Origin: Syntrophaceae bacterium UBA6112
Lineage (GTDB): Bacteria; Desulfobacterota; Syntrophia; Syntrophales; UBA5619
Length of the DNA: 11,801 bases
Reading direction: 5' to 3'
Assembly: GCA_002423465.1 (NCBI GenBank)
Contig: DIWG01000004.1
Span: forward strand, 1-11,801
Made by a program: the position numbers and the translations under genes. Under the pieces are notes generated by a model. That model did no database searches, had not been told where the DNA came from, and was given only the letters and a program-made list of their open reading frames with translations. Of this stretch, positions 1 through 6,889 are shown one piece after another. Each line of letters opens with the position of its first letter. Position 1 is the first letter of the stretch.

Positions 1-2
1 AT

Positions 3-914
3 GATCCCGAAACGGAAAGAAATTACGCGGGGTCGACAGATTTTACGGCAAAGACGGAATGTATGAAATATTTTCAGGAAGCCTGCCGGGATAATGATCC
101 CTATAAACTCGGATTGAGTTTCCATTTCTTCGCGGATCTGCATATGCCAATGCATACCGCCAATTACACGAATGCGCATGATCCATGGTTTTGTCATGGA
201 GAGTATGAAAAATATGCCGACAGCAACCTCGCCTCCTTCCTCCTTGATCCCAAAGTATTTCATGAGACATATCCCGCAAAATCCCTCGTCATAGACATGC
301 ATCTGGAAAAATTGTGCTGGGGCGAGGCGGTGTTATCCAAATCCATTTTTGGTCCGATTGGAAAGTATTTAATTCCGGAAAAGATTCGATCAGGCACGAA
401 TAAGTGGGGCAAGGAAGCCGATTCTTCTCTGAAACAGGTTATCCCGTTGGCTCAAAAAGGGGCGGTGATGCTATTCCTGAGATGGGCCGACGTTATGCGT
501 CACTCAAGGAGCAGCATTTATGGCGGGAATGGAGGCAATTCATTTACAGATGACCTCACCACCGAAAAAATTATTACCAGAGTTATTGTTCGCCATGGCG
601 AATTAGTCGATTCAATTCAGCTCAGGTGGAAAACTTCCTCTGGAGATCGTTCAGGGGAAAGACATGGGGGAGGCGGCGGCGCCGAGAGTTATTTTGATCT
701 AAATGAAGGTGAATGCATTGAATCAATTTCCGGAGAAGCTGGAGATTTCGTTCGTAAGTTAGCATTTAAAACGAATGCGGGGAAAGAATACACCTTTGGG
801 AAGGGTGGCTGTGGTTCGAAGCCTTTCACAATCGACTTGAAAGGCAATAAGATTTTGGGGTTTTGGGGTCGAAGTGGCGCATATCTCGATGCAATAGGCG
901 TCTGTTCTATTTAA
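3..914 (+). CDS. Zinc-dependent phospholipase C-like protein fused to a C-terminal jacalin-like lectin domain (5' partial)
   Basis: The frame is open from base 3, so the gene starts before the window; the ATG at 63 is internal to the conserved domain. The first third matches the bacterial zinc-metallophospholipase C family (Bacillus cereus PLC, clostridial alpha-toxin). Visible residues His41, Asp45, His51, His65 and Glu69, counted from base 3, have exactly the spacing of the zinc ligands H118, D122, H128, H142 and E146 of B. cereus PLC. The N-terminal ligands would lie upstream. From about residue 180 to the end the protein has the jacalin-like lectin pattern: a Gly-rich GERHGGGGGAES turn, a LNEGECIESISG strand, a TNAGKEYTFG segment and a GFWGRSGAYLDAIGV end. 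Inference: a secreted lipase-like hydrolase, with the lectin part binding glycans and the PLC part cleaving phospholipid head groups. The signal peptide cannot be seen. Both domain calls are strong; the substrate is unknown. Confidence 0.85.
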   Translation, partial: DPETERNYAGSTDFTAKTECMKYFQEACRDNDPYKLGLSFHFFADLHMPMHTANYTNAHDPWFCHGEYEKYADSNLASFLLDPKVFHETYPAKSLVIDMHLEKLCWGEAVLSKSIFGPIGKYLIPEKIRSGTNKWGKEADSSLKQVIPLAQKGAVMLFLRWADVMRHSRSSIYGGNGGNSFTDDLTTEKIITRVIVRHGELVDSIQLRWKTSSGDRSGERHGGGGGAESYFDLNEGECIESISGEAGDFVRKLAFKTNAGKEYTFGKGGCGSKPFTIDLKGNKILGFWGRSGAYLDAIGVCSI

Positions 915-927
915 GGGAAGAACAATA

Positions 928-1117
928 GGTGTCAGAGCTGCACGCTTCACAAAAAGAATAGTTCTTTATGCAAACATTGCGATTTTGCTGAGTAAAAATG
1001 CTATGGGCAAAACAACTGCGGATTGAATACCCGGGAGCTTACTATCCTGTCACAGCGCGGCTGGTCGTCGAAAAGCCCTGGAAGAGTTAGGTTTGTGAAA
1101 CGTGTAGCTCTGACACC
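928..1117. mobile_element. MITE-like element with 26-bp terminal inverted repeats around a transposase relic
   Basis: The left end (928-953, starting GGTGTCAGAGCTGCACG) and the reverse complement of the right end (1092-1117) agree at 24 of 26 positions. Between them lies the decayed start of a REP-associated transposase. The element is about 190 bp and cannot encode a full transposase, so it is best read as an internally deleted, non-autonomous derivative. No clear target duplication flanks it. The left end sits 13 bp after the stop of the phospholipase-lectin gene, so a transcript would fold into a long hairpin that could also act as a 3' end. Confidence 0.7.
998..1090 (+). pseudogene. N-terminal remnant of a REP-associated tyrosine transposase (IS200/IS605-like)
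   Basis: The frame reads MLWAKQLRIEYPGAYYPVT and then departs into an unrelated tail ending in TAG, about 30 codons in all. The RIEYPGAYYPVT segment matches the start of REP-associated transposases (typically R-IEYPGA-YHV-SRGN), with the usual His replaced by Pro. The catalytic HUH motif and tyrosine region are absent. It lies inside the 928-1117 inverted repeats. The family call rests on this short conserved segment. The gene is non-functional. Confidence 0.65.
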
Positions 1118-1160
1118 CAGGCCGGTACACATTGCAACTTCAATCCTAACAATTTGGTAG

Positions 1161-1328
1161 ACCCCGGGAACCAACCCAACCCGGCTGATAGATGAAAAAG
1201 GGAAACGGACCGAGGCCCTGTACCGGAAAGGGACGCTTGTCTTCAAGGAGCTTTTCTCTCCCGAAAGCGGTGTGATAAAAGCATGTGTATTTAGTGCCAA
1301 AGATTTTAAGGCTGATATGAGGTTTTGA
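1161..1328 (+). pseudogene. Orphan 3' reading-frame fragment, no start codon
   Basis: An open frame runs from just after an in-frame TAG (1158-1160) to the TGA at 1326-1328 with no in-frame ATG. Its composition looks protein-like, with a charged stretch (LIDEKGKRTEALYRKGTLVF) and then a beta-like tail. The stop overlaps the Shine-Dalgarno of the next gene, as in a translationally coupled pair. Inference: this could be the severed 3' end of a gene whose front was lost when the 928-1117 element arrived. I do not recognise the family, and it may be chance. Confidence 0.3.
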
Positions 1329-1339
1329 GGAGATTTATG

Positions 1340-1948
1340 ATGATCAAGGTTCTTATTCTATTTTGTTCTCTGACATTGCCTGCAATCGTGTTCGCGGGCA
1401 ACGACTCTGGTTCCGACAGAACAATCCCTGCTGAAGTAAAATCTTTCGTTGAGCGTGGGACAAGGCTTCTGGCATGGGAACGCGCCGACCTGAACGGAGA
1501 CAATAAAGATGACTATATCATTGTGCTGGAGAAGGAGAAGCAGCAGCCAAGCGATCCGGATATGGAATCCAGGCAGCGCCCCCTTCTTATCGTTACAAGA
1601 AACAGTAACGGAAGGTTGGAAGTGGTCAAAAGGAACGACAAGATCGTCTATTGCTCACAATGTGGCGGGATGATGGGTGACCCCTTTGTCGGGGTTACCG
1701 TTGGGCGGAAAACCTTCACCGTAGAGCATTACGGCGGCAGCGCATGGAGATGGAGCAACAGTTTCACCTTTAATTACTCCAGGATTGACAATACCTGGCA
1801 GCTGGTTGAGGTCAAAGAAGAGAGCTTTCACGCGGGCGATCCGGAGGGGGGCGAATCCAGGCGTTACACGCCGCCAAGGGATTTTGGAAAAATAGATATA
1901 GCGAATTTTGATCCTGATACCTGGAAAAAAAGAAGAAAGTCAAAGTGA
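1340..1948 (+). CDS. Exported hypothetical protein with EF-hand-like DLNGDNKDD loop
   Basis: About 202 residues. I prefer the ATG at 1340 because it lies 7 nt after an AGGAG Shine-Dalgarno (1328-1332); the ATG at 1337 is also possible, and a TTG at 1325 lies before the ribosome site. The N-terminus is a standard Sec signal peptide: Lys, a hydrophobic core (VLILFCSLTLPAIVFA) and a likely cleavage before GND. The mature part has a DLNGDNKDD loop, as in calcium-binding EF-hand-like or FG-GAP repeats, then a beta-rich region with a CSQCGGMMGDPF segment and an aromatic-rich stretch (AWRWSNSFTFNY). The C-terminus is strongly basic (KKRRKSK). It resembles a family of uncharacterised secreted beta-propeller-like proteins; the function is unknown. 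A periplasmic or outer-surface location is likely. Confidence 0.75.
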   Translation: MIKVLILFCSLTLPAIVFAGNDSGSDRTIPAEVKSFVERGTRLLAWERADLNGDNKDDYIIVLEKEKQQPSDPDMESRQRPLLIVTRNSNGRLEVVKRNDKIVYCSQCGGMMGDPFVGVTVGRKTFTVEHYGGSAWRWSNSFTFNYSRIDNTWQLVEVKEESFHAGDPEGGESRRYTPPRDFGKIDIANFDPDTWKKRRKSK

Positions 1949-2079
1949 GCCTGCGAAACTGCAAATATCAATTCTGTTTTTATTCATATATACTCGATGC
2001 ATAGACAACAACTTATTTAATATTATATATTTATATCATATAGTATCAATTCATTATCTATTCAATAAGGGTCTCACAC
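1949..2079 (+). promoter_or_regulatory. Strongly AT-rich leader upstream of the HipA-like gene
   Basis: The 131 bp before the HipA-like start are far more AT-rich than the genes on either side, with runs such as TTATTTAATATTATATATTT. A TATAGT hexamer (2039-2044) could serve as a -10 box, but no good -35 lies at the right distance. AAGG at 2068-2071 is a plausible ribosome site, 8 nt before the ATG. Because the HipA-like protein carries its own DNA-binding domain, autoregulation here is a reasonable inference, but I see no clean operator palindrome. Confidence 0.35.
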
Positions 2080-3441
2080 ATGCGAGCAGGCACCCTCGAC
2101 AATTCAGACCGATTACTATCATTCCTGGGCACGGGAGTATATTCCGCACCGGAAATTCAGCAACGCTTTCGTTGCAGTCAACCCACGGTTTCTCGCTTGC
2201 TTGCGCAACTGGGCGACAGGATAACCATTTTTGGGAACGCACGAGCACGGCGCTACACGAAAATACGTGACATACGAGGTCTCGGTGGAGAATTTCCGAT
2301 TTTTACAATTGACTCCGAAGGCAATGCTCACCTGATCGGAACGTTATACGCTGTTGCGCAGGATCATTTTCTCTGGACCCCTCTGGATGCGCGTGAACAA
2401 CTATTCCGAAGCCTTCCCTGGTTCATTGCCGACCTCCACCCGGAAGGCTTTGTCGGCCGCGCTTTCGTTCGTCAATTACACGAGGAATTGGGCCTTCCTC
2501 TTCGCGGTGTTGACTGGAATGAAGATCACGTCTTGTCCGCACTGGCGCGTAGAGGGGAGGATACCATGGGGAACCTGGTCATCGGCCGGGAATCCATTGA
2601 GAGATACTTTCGCATGGTTCGTGAGTTGCCCGCGCCGATTCGGGAAGATGCCATTGCCGATACCTATCCGCGGTTTGCCCAAGAAGCCGTAGACGGCCAA
2701 CCGGCAGGATCGTCAGCGGGTGGAGAGCAGCCCAAATTTACCGCCATTGTCGAGCGCTCAGAAGCAGTTCGGAACGTACTGGTCAAATTTTCTCCGCCTG
2801 TCAGCACAGACGAAGGAAGGCGTTGGGCGGATCTCCTTATCTGCGAACATCACGCCCTGGATGTTGTACGAAGTTCAGGTGTCAGTGCTGCCCAAAGCAC
2901 CATAATCGAAGCAGGTGGCCGGGTATTTCTGGAGGTGGTACGCTTTGACAGAACCGGATTACTGGGGCGCCTGCCTATTATTTCATTGCGAGCTATTGAT
3001 AATGAATTTTATGGTTTTCAGGACAACTGGGTGAATGCCGCAAAAAGAATGGCAAACGATGGAAGGTTGTCAACTCAGGATGCCGGTTCTCTCAGGTGGC
3101 TCTCGGTTTTTGGCAGCCTGATCGGCAACAATGATCAGCACTTTGGCAATGTCTCCTTGATTATGCTTGATGGCGGCAGGGTATACAGGCTTGCTCCGGC
3201 CTATGATGTGCTTCCAATGGTCTACAGGCCAGGAGACGGGACTGTTCCATCACGTCCTCTCACGGTACCCGCGGTTGTTCCCGGCGCCCCTAACGAATGG
3301 TCCTCAGCACTTGAAAGCGCCGGCCGGTTCTGGAACCAAACAAAATCCGACATCCGAATTTCTGATCAATTTCGAATGATTTGTTCGGAAAACTACAACA
3401 TTGTAAATGGATTATATGCCGGACCTCGTTTATTCGCGTAA
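2080..3441 (+). CDS. yjjJ: YjjJ-type HipA-family serine/threonine kinase with N-terminal winged HTH
   Basis: A 453-residue protein matching the E. coli YjjJ family in length and order. Residues about 8-60 form a winged helix-turn-helix (YSAPEIQQRF followed by SQPTVSRLLAQLG). The HipA kinase fold follows: a glycine-rich GSSAGGEQPKF loop at 210-220, the ATP lysine Lys236 in VLVKF, FLEVVRFDR, the catalytic segment IGNNDQHFGN (348-357, catalytic Asp352) and the metal-binding Asp376 in PAYDVLP. All residues needed for kinase activity appear intact. HipA proteins phosphorylate tRNA synthetases or other translation targets, and YjjJ is reported to be toxic when overproduced in E. coli. Unlike hipBA there is no separate antitoxin gene beside it; the fused HTH probably takes HipB's DNA-binding role. 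The gene is monocistronic, behind an AT-rich leader. Confidence 0.9.
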   Translation: MRAGTLDNSDRLLSFLGTGVYSAPEIQQRFRCSQPTVSRLLAQLGDRITIFGNARARRYTKIRDIRGLGGEFPIFTIDSEGNAHLIGTLYAVAQDHFLWTPLDAREQLFRSLPWFIADLHPEGFVGRAFVRQLHEELGLPLRGVDWNEDHVLSALARRGEDTMGNLVIGRESIERYFRMVRELPAPIREDAIADTYPRFAQEAVDGQPAGSSAGGEQPKFTAIVERSEAVRNVLVKFSPPVSTDEGRRWADLLICEHHALDVVRSSGVSAAQSTIIEAGGRVFLEVVRFDRTGLLGRLPIISLRAIDNEFYGFQDNWVNAAKRMANDGRLSTQDAGSLRWLSVFGSLIGNNDQHFGNVSLIMLDGGRVYRLAPAYDVLPMVYRPGDGTVPSRPLTVPAVVPGAPNEWSSALESAGRFWNQTKSDIRISDQFRMICSENYNIVNGLYAGPRLFA

Positions 3442-3481
3442 CCCTTACTAGTAAAGAGGATCATGGACAGCTGCGCCAACC

Positions 3482-3512
3482 GAGCGCAACAGCGGTTGAA
3501 CCCGTTGCGCTC
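3482..3512 (+). terminator. Hairpin between HipA-like and transglutaminase genes
   Basis: The arms GAGCGCAAC (3482-3490) and GTTGCGCTC (3504-3512) are perfectly complementary over 9 bp, with a small inner GGTT/AACC pairing in the loop. It sits 40 bp after the HipA-like stop. There is no T-run behind it, so intrinsic termination is uncertain; it may instead protect the mRNA 3' end. Confidence 0.4.
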
Positions 3513-3553
3513 TCAACCGCCGGCCCAAAAATACAAATCTCAACGAGGACAAT

Positions 3554-4153
3554 ATGTATCCTGAAACGGATGAAATAAGCGAATATCTGATTTCCGACAC
3601 AATTGTTGACTGGCAGACGCCGGCTGTCCGGGAGAAGGCTCTGGAACTTACACGGTCATTATCAGACGAAATTGCCAAAGCCCGCTGTCTGTACGAATGG
3701 GTGAGAGACACCATTCCCCACTCCAATGATGCCGGACTCGATATCGTGACCTGCACGGCAAGCGAAGTGCTGCACCATGGTACCGGGATCTGTTTTGCAA
3801 AAAGCCACCTCCTTGCCGCCTTGCTCCGGGCGGTTTCCATCCCGGCCGGATTCTGCTACCAGGTTTTACGCCGGGATCCCCCTGTCGATAATGAACCGGT
3901 TTTGCACGGATTTAATGCAATTTTCCTCGCAACCCTCGATACATGGATTCGGGTCGATGCACGGGGCAATACCAAAGAGATCAACGTTCAATTCTCTATC
4001 GAGAAAGAGCAGCTTGCCTTTGCCATGGACCCTTTGGCCGATGAATTCATCTACGAAACGATTTTCGCGGCGCCGGTGAGCAGTGTGGTCGACAGACTGA
4101 GAATGTACGATACCAGAAGTGAATTGTTGCTGGATTTACCCCAGTCCCTGTAA
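3554..4153 (+). CDS. Transglutaminase-like (papain-fold) domain protein
   Basis: A 199-residue cytosolic protein made almost entirely of a transglutaminase-like core (TGc superfamily). The triad is visible and well spaced: Cys80 in HGTGICFAKSHLLAALLR, His118 in VLHGFNAIFL and Asp135 in IRVDARGN. The helix before it (ARCLYEWVRDTIPHS) is the usual Y-x-W/V-x-x-x-I element. The start is an ATG 5 nt after GAGG (3545-3548). No signal peptide or membrane segment is seen. Bacterial proteins of this type act as peptidases, peptide N-glycanase-like enzymes or amide hydrolases; the substrate here cannot be told. It appears to be a single-gene unit, separated from the HipA-like gene by a hairpin. Confidence 0.85.
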   Translation: MYPETDEISEYLISDTIVDWQTPAVREKALELTRSLSDEIAKARCLYEWVRDTIPHSNDAGLDIVTCTASEVLHHGTGICFAKSHLLAALLRAVSIPAGFCYQVLRRDPPVDNEPVLHGFNAIFLATLDTWIRVDARGNTKEINVQFSIEKEQLAFAMDPLADEFIYETIFAAPVSSVVDRLRMYDTRSELLLDLPQSL

Positions 4154-4352
4154 CAAAGCTGCTGCTCCGGCCACCACCGGGAAACGGGGACAGGTGACTT
4201 TTTGAAGTACAACGGAGCGCACGGGAAAGGAAAAATGGCCTGACTTACCGTACTTCCCACACTCTCGATATCAGTATACTGTGTCGTATACACAACAATG
4301 CAACCCATCATTCCTTTCAATTCAACTATAATTCCACTATCAAATTGCCTCA

Positions 4353-4562
4353 TTATCCACAAGTCCAAACAATTTTAAATGATATCGACTTTCAATAGAC
4401 AAGCCGGGCGCCATAACCTGCCGGAATCACGACAAGCATGATAACTATTCGATATTATTACCCATATATTTCTGACCATATAGAAGGCAATTTGCTATAC
4501 ACCTCCAAAAAATAATACTTTGCCTTGTTTCAAACAGACTTATCAACAGGCTATCAACAGGT
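4353..4562. other. DnaA-box-like sites in AT-rich DNA, including an 11-bp tandem repeat
   Basis: TTATCCACA at 4353-4361 is an exact match to the consensus DnaA box. TTATCAACA at 4540-4548 differs by one base. TATCAACAGG occurs twice in tandem with an 11-bp period (4541-4551 and 4552-4562). The DNA between is AT-rich. This could be DnaA titration sites or a relic of a replicon origin, but no replication gene is nearby, and single DnaA boxes are common by chance. Confidence 0.3.
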
Positions 4563-4692
4563 GAATGTTGAGATTGGGTTACATCATGTTCATTATTCAG
4601 ACATTTCATCATTCTTTTCAGCCTTGTGGACTGTATAGCGTCACGCTTCCAGGAGGGGCTCCGGTGCTTAAATGTTCACTAATTCGGCTTTT

Positions 4693-4850
4693 AGAGGCTC
4701 TTGCAAAAGTAAAAAGGGGTTCCCTCTCCCCTGGTGGGAGAGGGTTAGGGAGAGGGGGAAGATGACATAAAATTGTTATGTTGTGCCTTCCCGCTCCCCC
4801 TCCCATCAAGGGAGGGGGAGCGGAGTTTTAAGACTTTTGCACGAGGCTCT
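4693..4850. mobile_element. Small inverted-repeat element (MITE-like) with three internal hairpins
   Basis: The outer arms AGAGGCTCTTGCAAAAGT (4693-4710) and the complement of 4833-4850 agree at 16 of 18 positions. Inside are three perfect stem-loops: CCCTCTCCC/GGGAGAGGG (4722-4730 with 4736-4744, 5-nt loop), ACATAA/TTATGT (4765-4770 with 4776-4781) and a 13-bp stem CGCTCCCCCTCCC (4792-4804 with 4810-4822, loop ATCAA). The polypurine/polypyrimidine hairpins resemble GC-rich dispersed repeats of many proteobacteria. It encodes nothing. As RNA it would be highly structured and could end transcription in either direction. Confidence 0.65.
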
Positions 4851-5045
4851 TTAGTAAACCAATTTAATACCGCCCCCATGGGCGCCCCCTTTGCCCCACA
4901 GGTCAGTCCGCCACCTGAGGAAGAACGCGTTTCGGAATACGTCGATACGCACGTCTTACCGCAGTATAAAATCCCGCCGGTTTCATGACCTTCCATTCCT
5001 AATTAGATGGTAATTTATTGACTACGGCTTATTCTGCATGGTAGT

Positions 5046-5663
5046 TTGTCGGCGCGCGAAAAGGCAATTCCCTATTCCATCAAGGCGCATAAGAGGCAGG
5101 CCTCTGAATGGCTGCCCCCGGATTCCACGATGTTTTTCAGAACCGTGTACACGGAAAAAGAGGCCACCGCCCACCATGAGGCCGGACATGCCGTTATGGC
5201 GCATCGCAGGCAGATCCGCATCAACCGGGTTTCCATAGCCCGTACCCCGGGTCGGTGCGAGGTACTGGGATTCGTGGAGCATTCCGGGAAAGATACGCTA
5301 TCGAACGGAGAGGTCCCACGGGAGCGCCTTTACGGACGGCTCCTCGTTTCCCTGGCCGGCCTCTCGGCTGAATACCTGTTCACCGGAAAGAAAAACCTGG
5401 AGGCCGCCGCTTCGGACCTTGCCGTGGCCGAGCTTCTCCTGAATGACCTGACCACGTCGGAGAACAAGAATGACTTTGCTGCCGCGGCCCTCCGCGAATG
5501 CGACGGGTTTCTCAGTCAGCCGGAAAACTGGCGGCTTGTCTGCCTGGTGGCCCGCTACCTTCTCGATGTGGAGGAAACCCTTGACGGGAAACGGCTTCGC
5601 GAGGTCATACAGCGACTTGAGGTGGAAATGCCGTCGCTCGAAAGTGCAGTTACCGGGGCGTGA
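5046..5663 (+). CDS. Stand-alone M41 (FtsH-type) zinc metallopeptidase, no AAA domain
   Basis: The core has the HEXXH zinc motif HHEAGHAVMAH (His44, Glu45 and His48 from the TTG at 5046). The typical M41 sequel follows: a helix LLVSLAGLSAEYLFTG matching FtsH's LGGRAAEEIVFG, then AASDLAVAELL, whose Asp124 is at the position of the third zinc ligand. Family FtsH proteins have membrane helices and an AAA+ ATPase before this domain; here there are none, so this is a soluble peptidase of about 177-205 residues that must get unfolded or regulated substrates another way. The start is uncertain: TTG 5046 keeps a plausible N-terminal extension, while the ATG at 5130 begins just before the domain. Neither has a good ribosome site. 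It is the first gene of a probable four-gene operon. ImmA/IrrE-type peptidase is an alternative, but the Asp ligand context favours M41. Confidence 0.8.
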   Translation: MSAREKAIPYSIKAHKRQASEWLPPDSTMFFRTVYTEKEATAHHEAGHAVMAHRRQIRINRVSIARTPGRCEVLGFVEHSGKDTLSNGEVPRERLYGRLLVSLAGLSAEYLFTGKKNLEAAASDLAVAELLLNDLTTSENKNDFAAAALRECDGFLSQPENWRLVCLVARYLLDVEETLDGKRLREVIQRLEVEMPSLESAVTGA

Positions 5664-5719
5664 GCGTACATAGAAGGGCCAGACGCTTAGTCCATCCGCC
5701 CCCGTTACCGAAGGTTGCC

Positions 5720-6829
5720 ATGGAAGAACTTCAACAGATACTCTCGCAATTACGGAACGCCCAAAATCCGGAGGATGTCTTCGGCATGCCCGTGCAAGGG
5801 ATGAGCGATGCCGAAGTGAACGCCGAGGTGAAGCGTACCTATATGCGACTTCTCCAGATTGCCGATCCCGATTTTTACCCGACGGACGAACAGGCGCGCC
5901 AGGCGGCCGCACAGGCCAATGCACTGCTCCACCGCTTCTATGAGGATGCCCGCAGGAAGATTGCCGACCACACCTACGGCCGGAACGAGTCGCGGCAGGC
6001 ATCCACGAGCAGCGACGGAACAACGATCAGCGTGGGCGAACGGGAATACCGTATCGAAGGCACTCTGGCGCAGGGAGACCTTTCAACGGTATACTCCGGC
6101 ACAATGACCGATTCGGGCAGATCCGGAGGGCCGGTAGTCTTGAAGCTGGCGACCGACCCGGCGGACAATGATCTCATGCAGAATGAGCTCCGCGTATTGC
6201 GCTATCTGCATACGGAACCGGGTGTCTACGCAAAGCATCTCCCCCCGGTTTTCGATGACCTGCGAACCCATGACGGCAGAATGGGCCTGATTCTCGGAAA
6301 GGTGGAAGGATTTGATCTGAATCGGGTGAAACAGAAATACCCGAACGGAATTCCGCAGCTGCATATCATCTGGGTCTTTCGCCGGCTGCTCAGCATCCTC
6401 GGCTATGCCCACAGCAAAGGCGTCATCCACGGCAACGTGGAGCCCGCCCACGTGCTTCTCTCGGCGTCCGATCACAACCTTTTCCTGCTGGACTGGGCCT
6501 ATTCCATCTACAAGCCCGCCGCCACGGGCCAGGGCTTCCGCGCCCTGAACGCGCAGTACAGCGCCCCCGAGGTGGCCGAGAAAAAACCGCCCCTCCCCGC
6601 ATCGGACCTCTTCTCGGCGGGAAAATGCATGATCTTTCTCCTCGGAGGGAACATCGAAACCGATGAGATGCCGGCGACGGTGGACGAGAGAATCCAGCGC
6701 TTCATAAAATTCTTTGTGCGGCAGTCCGCTGTGCAGCGCCCCCAGGACGCCTGGGAGATGTACGGGCGGCTGGACGACCTGCGGCAGGAGGTCTTCGGAC
6801 CCCATCAATTCATCGAGTTTCAGATGTAG
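5720..6829 (+). CDS. Degenerate J-domain fused to a protein kinase-fold (probable pseudokinase)
   Basis: I chose the ATG at 5720, 5 nt after AAGG (5711-5714), giving 369 residues; a GTG at 5660 would overlap the peptidase stop and add 20 residues. Residues about 28-85 look like a J-domain: helix VKRTYMRLLQIA, then DPD where DnaJ has HPD, then AAAQANALLHRFYEDARRKI. Residues about 108-330 are a Ser/Thr kinase fold: P-loop GTLAQGDLSTVYSG, Lys142 in VVLK, Glu156, catalytic loop HGNVEPAHVLL (237-247) and Asp258 in LLDWA. The catalytic Asp of HRD is Asn239 and the usual Lys two residues on is Glu241, so phosphotransfer is doubtful although ATP or metal binding may remain. The J-domain has also lost the His needed to stimulate Hsp70. 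Inference: a scaffold or sensor protein. It is cytosolic, with no membrane helices, between the peptidase and the vWA gene. Confidence 0.8.
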   Translation: MEELQQILSQLRNAQNPEDVFGMPVQGMSDAEVNAEVKRTYMRLLQIADPDFYPTDEQARQAAAQANALLHRFYEDARRKIADHTYGRNESRQASTSSDGTTISVGEREYRIEGTLAQGDLSTVYSGTMTDSGRSGGPVVLKLATDPADNDLMQNELRVLRYLHTEPGVYAKHLPPVFDDLRTHDGRMGLILGKVEGFDLNRVKQKYPNGIPQLHIIWVFRRLLSILGYAHSKGVIHGNVEPAHVLLSASDHNLFLLDWAYSIYKPAATGQGFRALNAQYSAPEVAEKKPPLPASDLFSAGKCMIFLLGGNIETDEMPATVDERIQRFIKFFVRQSAVQRPQDAWEMYGRLDDLRQEVFGPHQFIEFQM

Positions 6830-6889
6830 CAGCCGGGAATATCGAACAGACCAAAAAGCGGGTACCATCATTACTTTCGGGAGAGAACC

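Larger units (their letters stand above)
4154..5045. other. Long gene-poor region with repeats
   Basis: I see no credible full gene in these 892 bp. In order it holds: an AAACGGGGACAGGTGACTTTTT-type motif (4182-4203) of a kind I associate with REP-transposase neighbourhoods; two GTATAC palindromes (4274-4279, 4286-4291); an AT-rich stretch with DnaA-box-like sites (4353-4562); the 4693-4850 inverted-repeat element; and a 36-codon reading frame (4878-4988) that looks protein-like, with no ribosome site, possibly a relic. The antisense frames crossing it have no recognisable domain. Confidence 0.6.

Noticed and set aside
1325..1339. TTG start for the exported protein
   Set aside because: It precedes the Shine-Dalgarno, and the ATG at 1340 has better spacing and gives a standard signal peptide.
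4051..4368. Minus-strand open frame of 105 codons
   Set aside because: It overlaps the transglutaminase end, its middle is only the translation of the GGGGACAGGTGAC repeat, and no ribosome site is seen.
5018..5046. TTGACT followed by a possible -10 as promoter of the operon
   Set aside because: The hexamer at a 17-nt spacing (GTAGTT) matches TATAAT very poorly, so I did not call it.
5298..6023. Minus-strand open frame of 241 codons
   Set aside because: It is antisense to the peptidase and kinase starts, is Arg- and Ser-rich as expected for a shadow frame, and has no recognisable motif.
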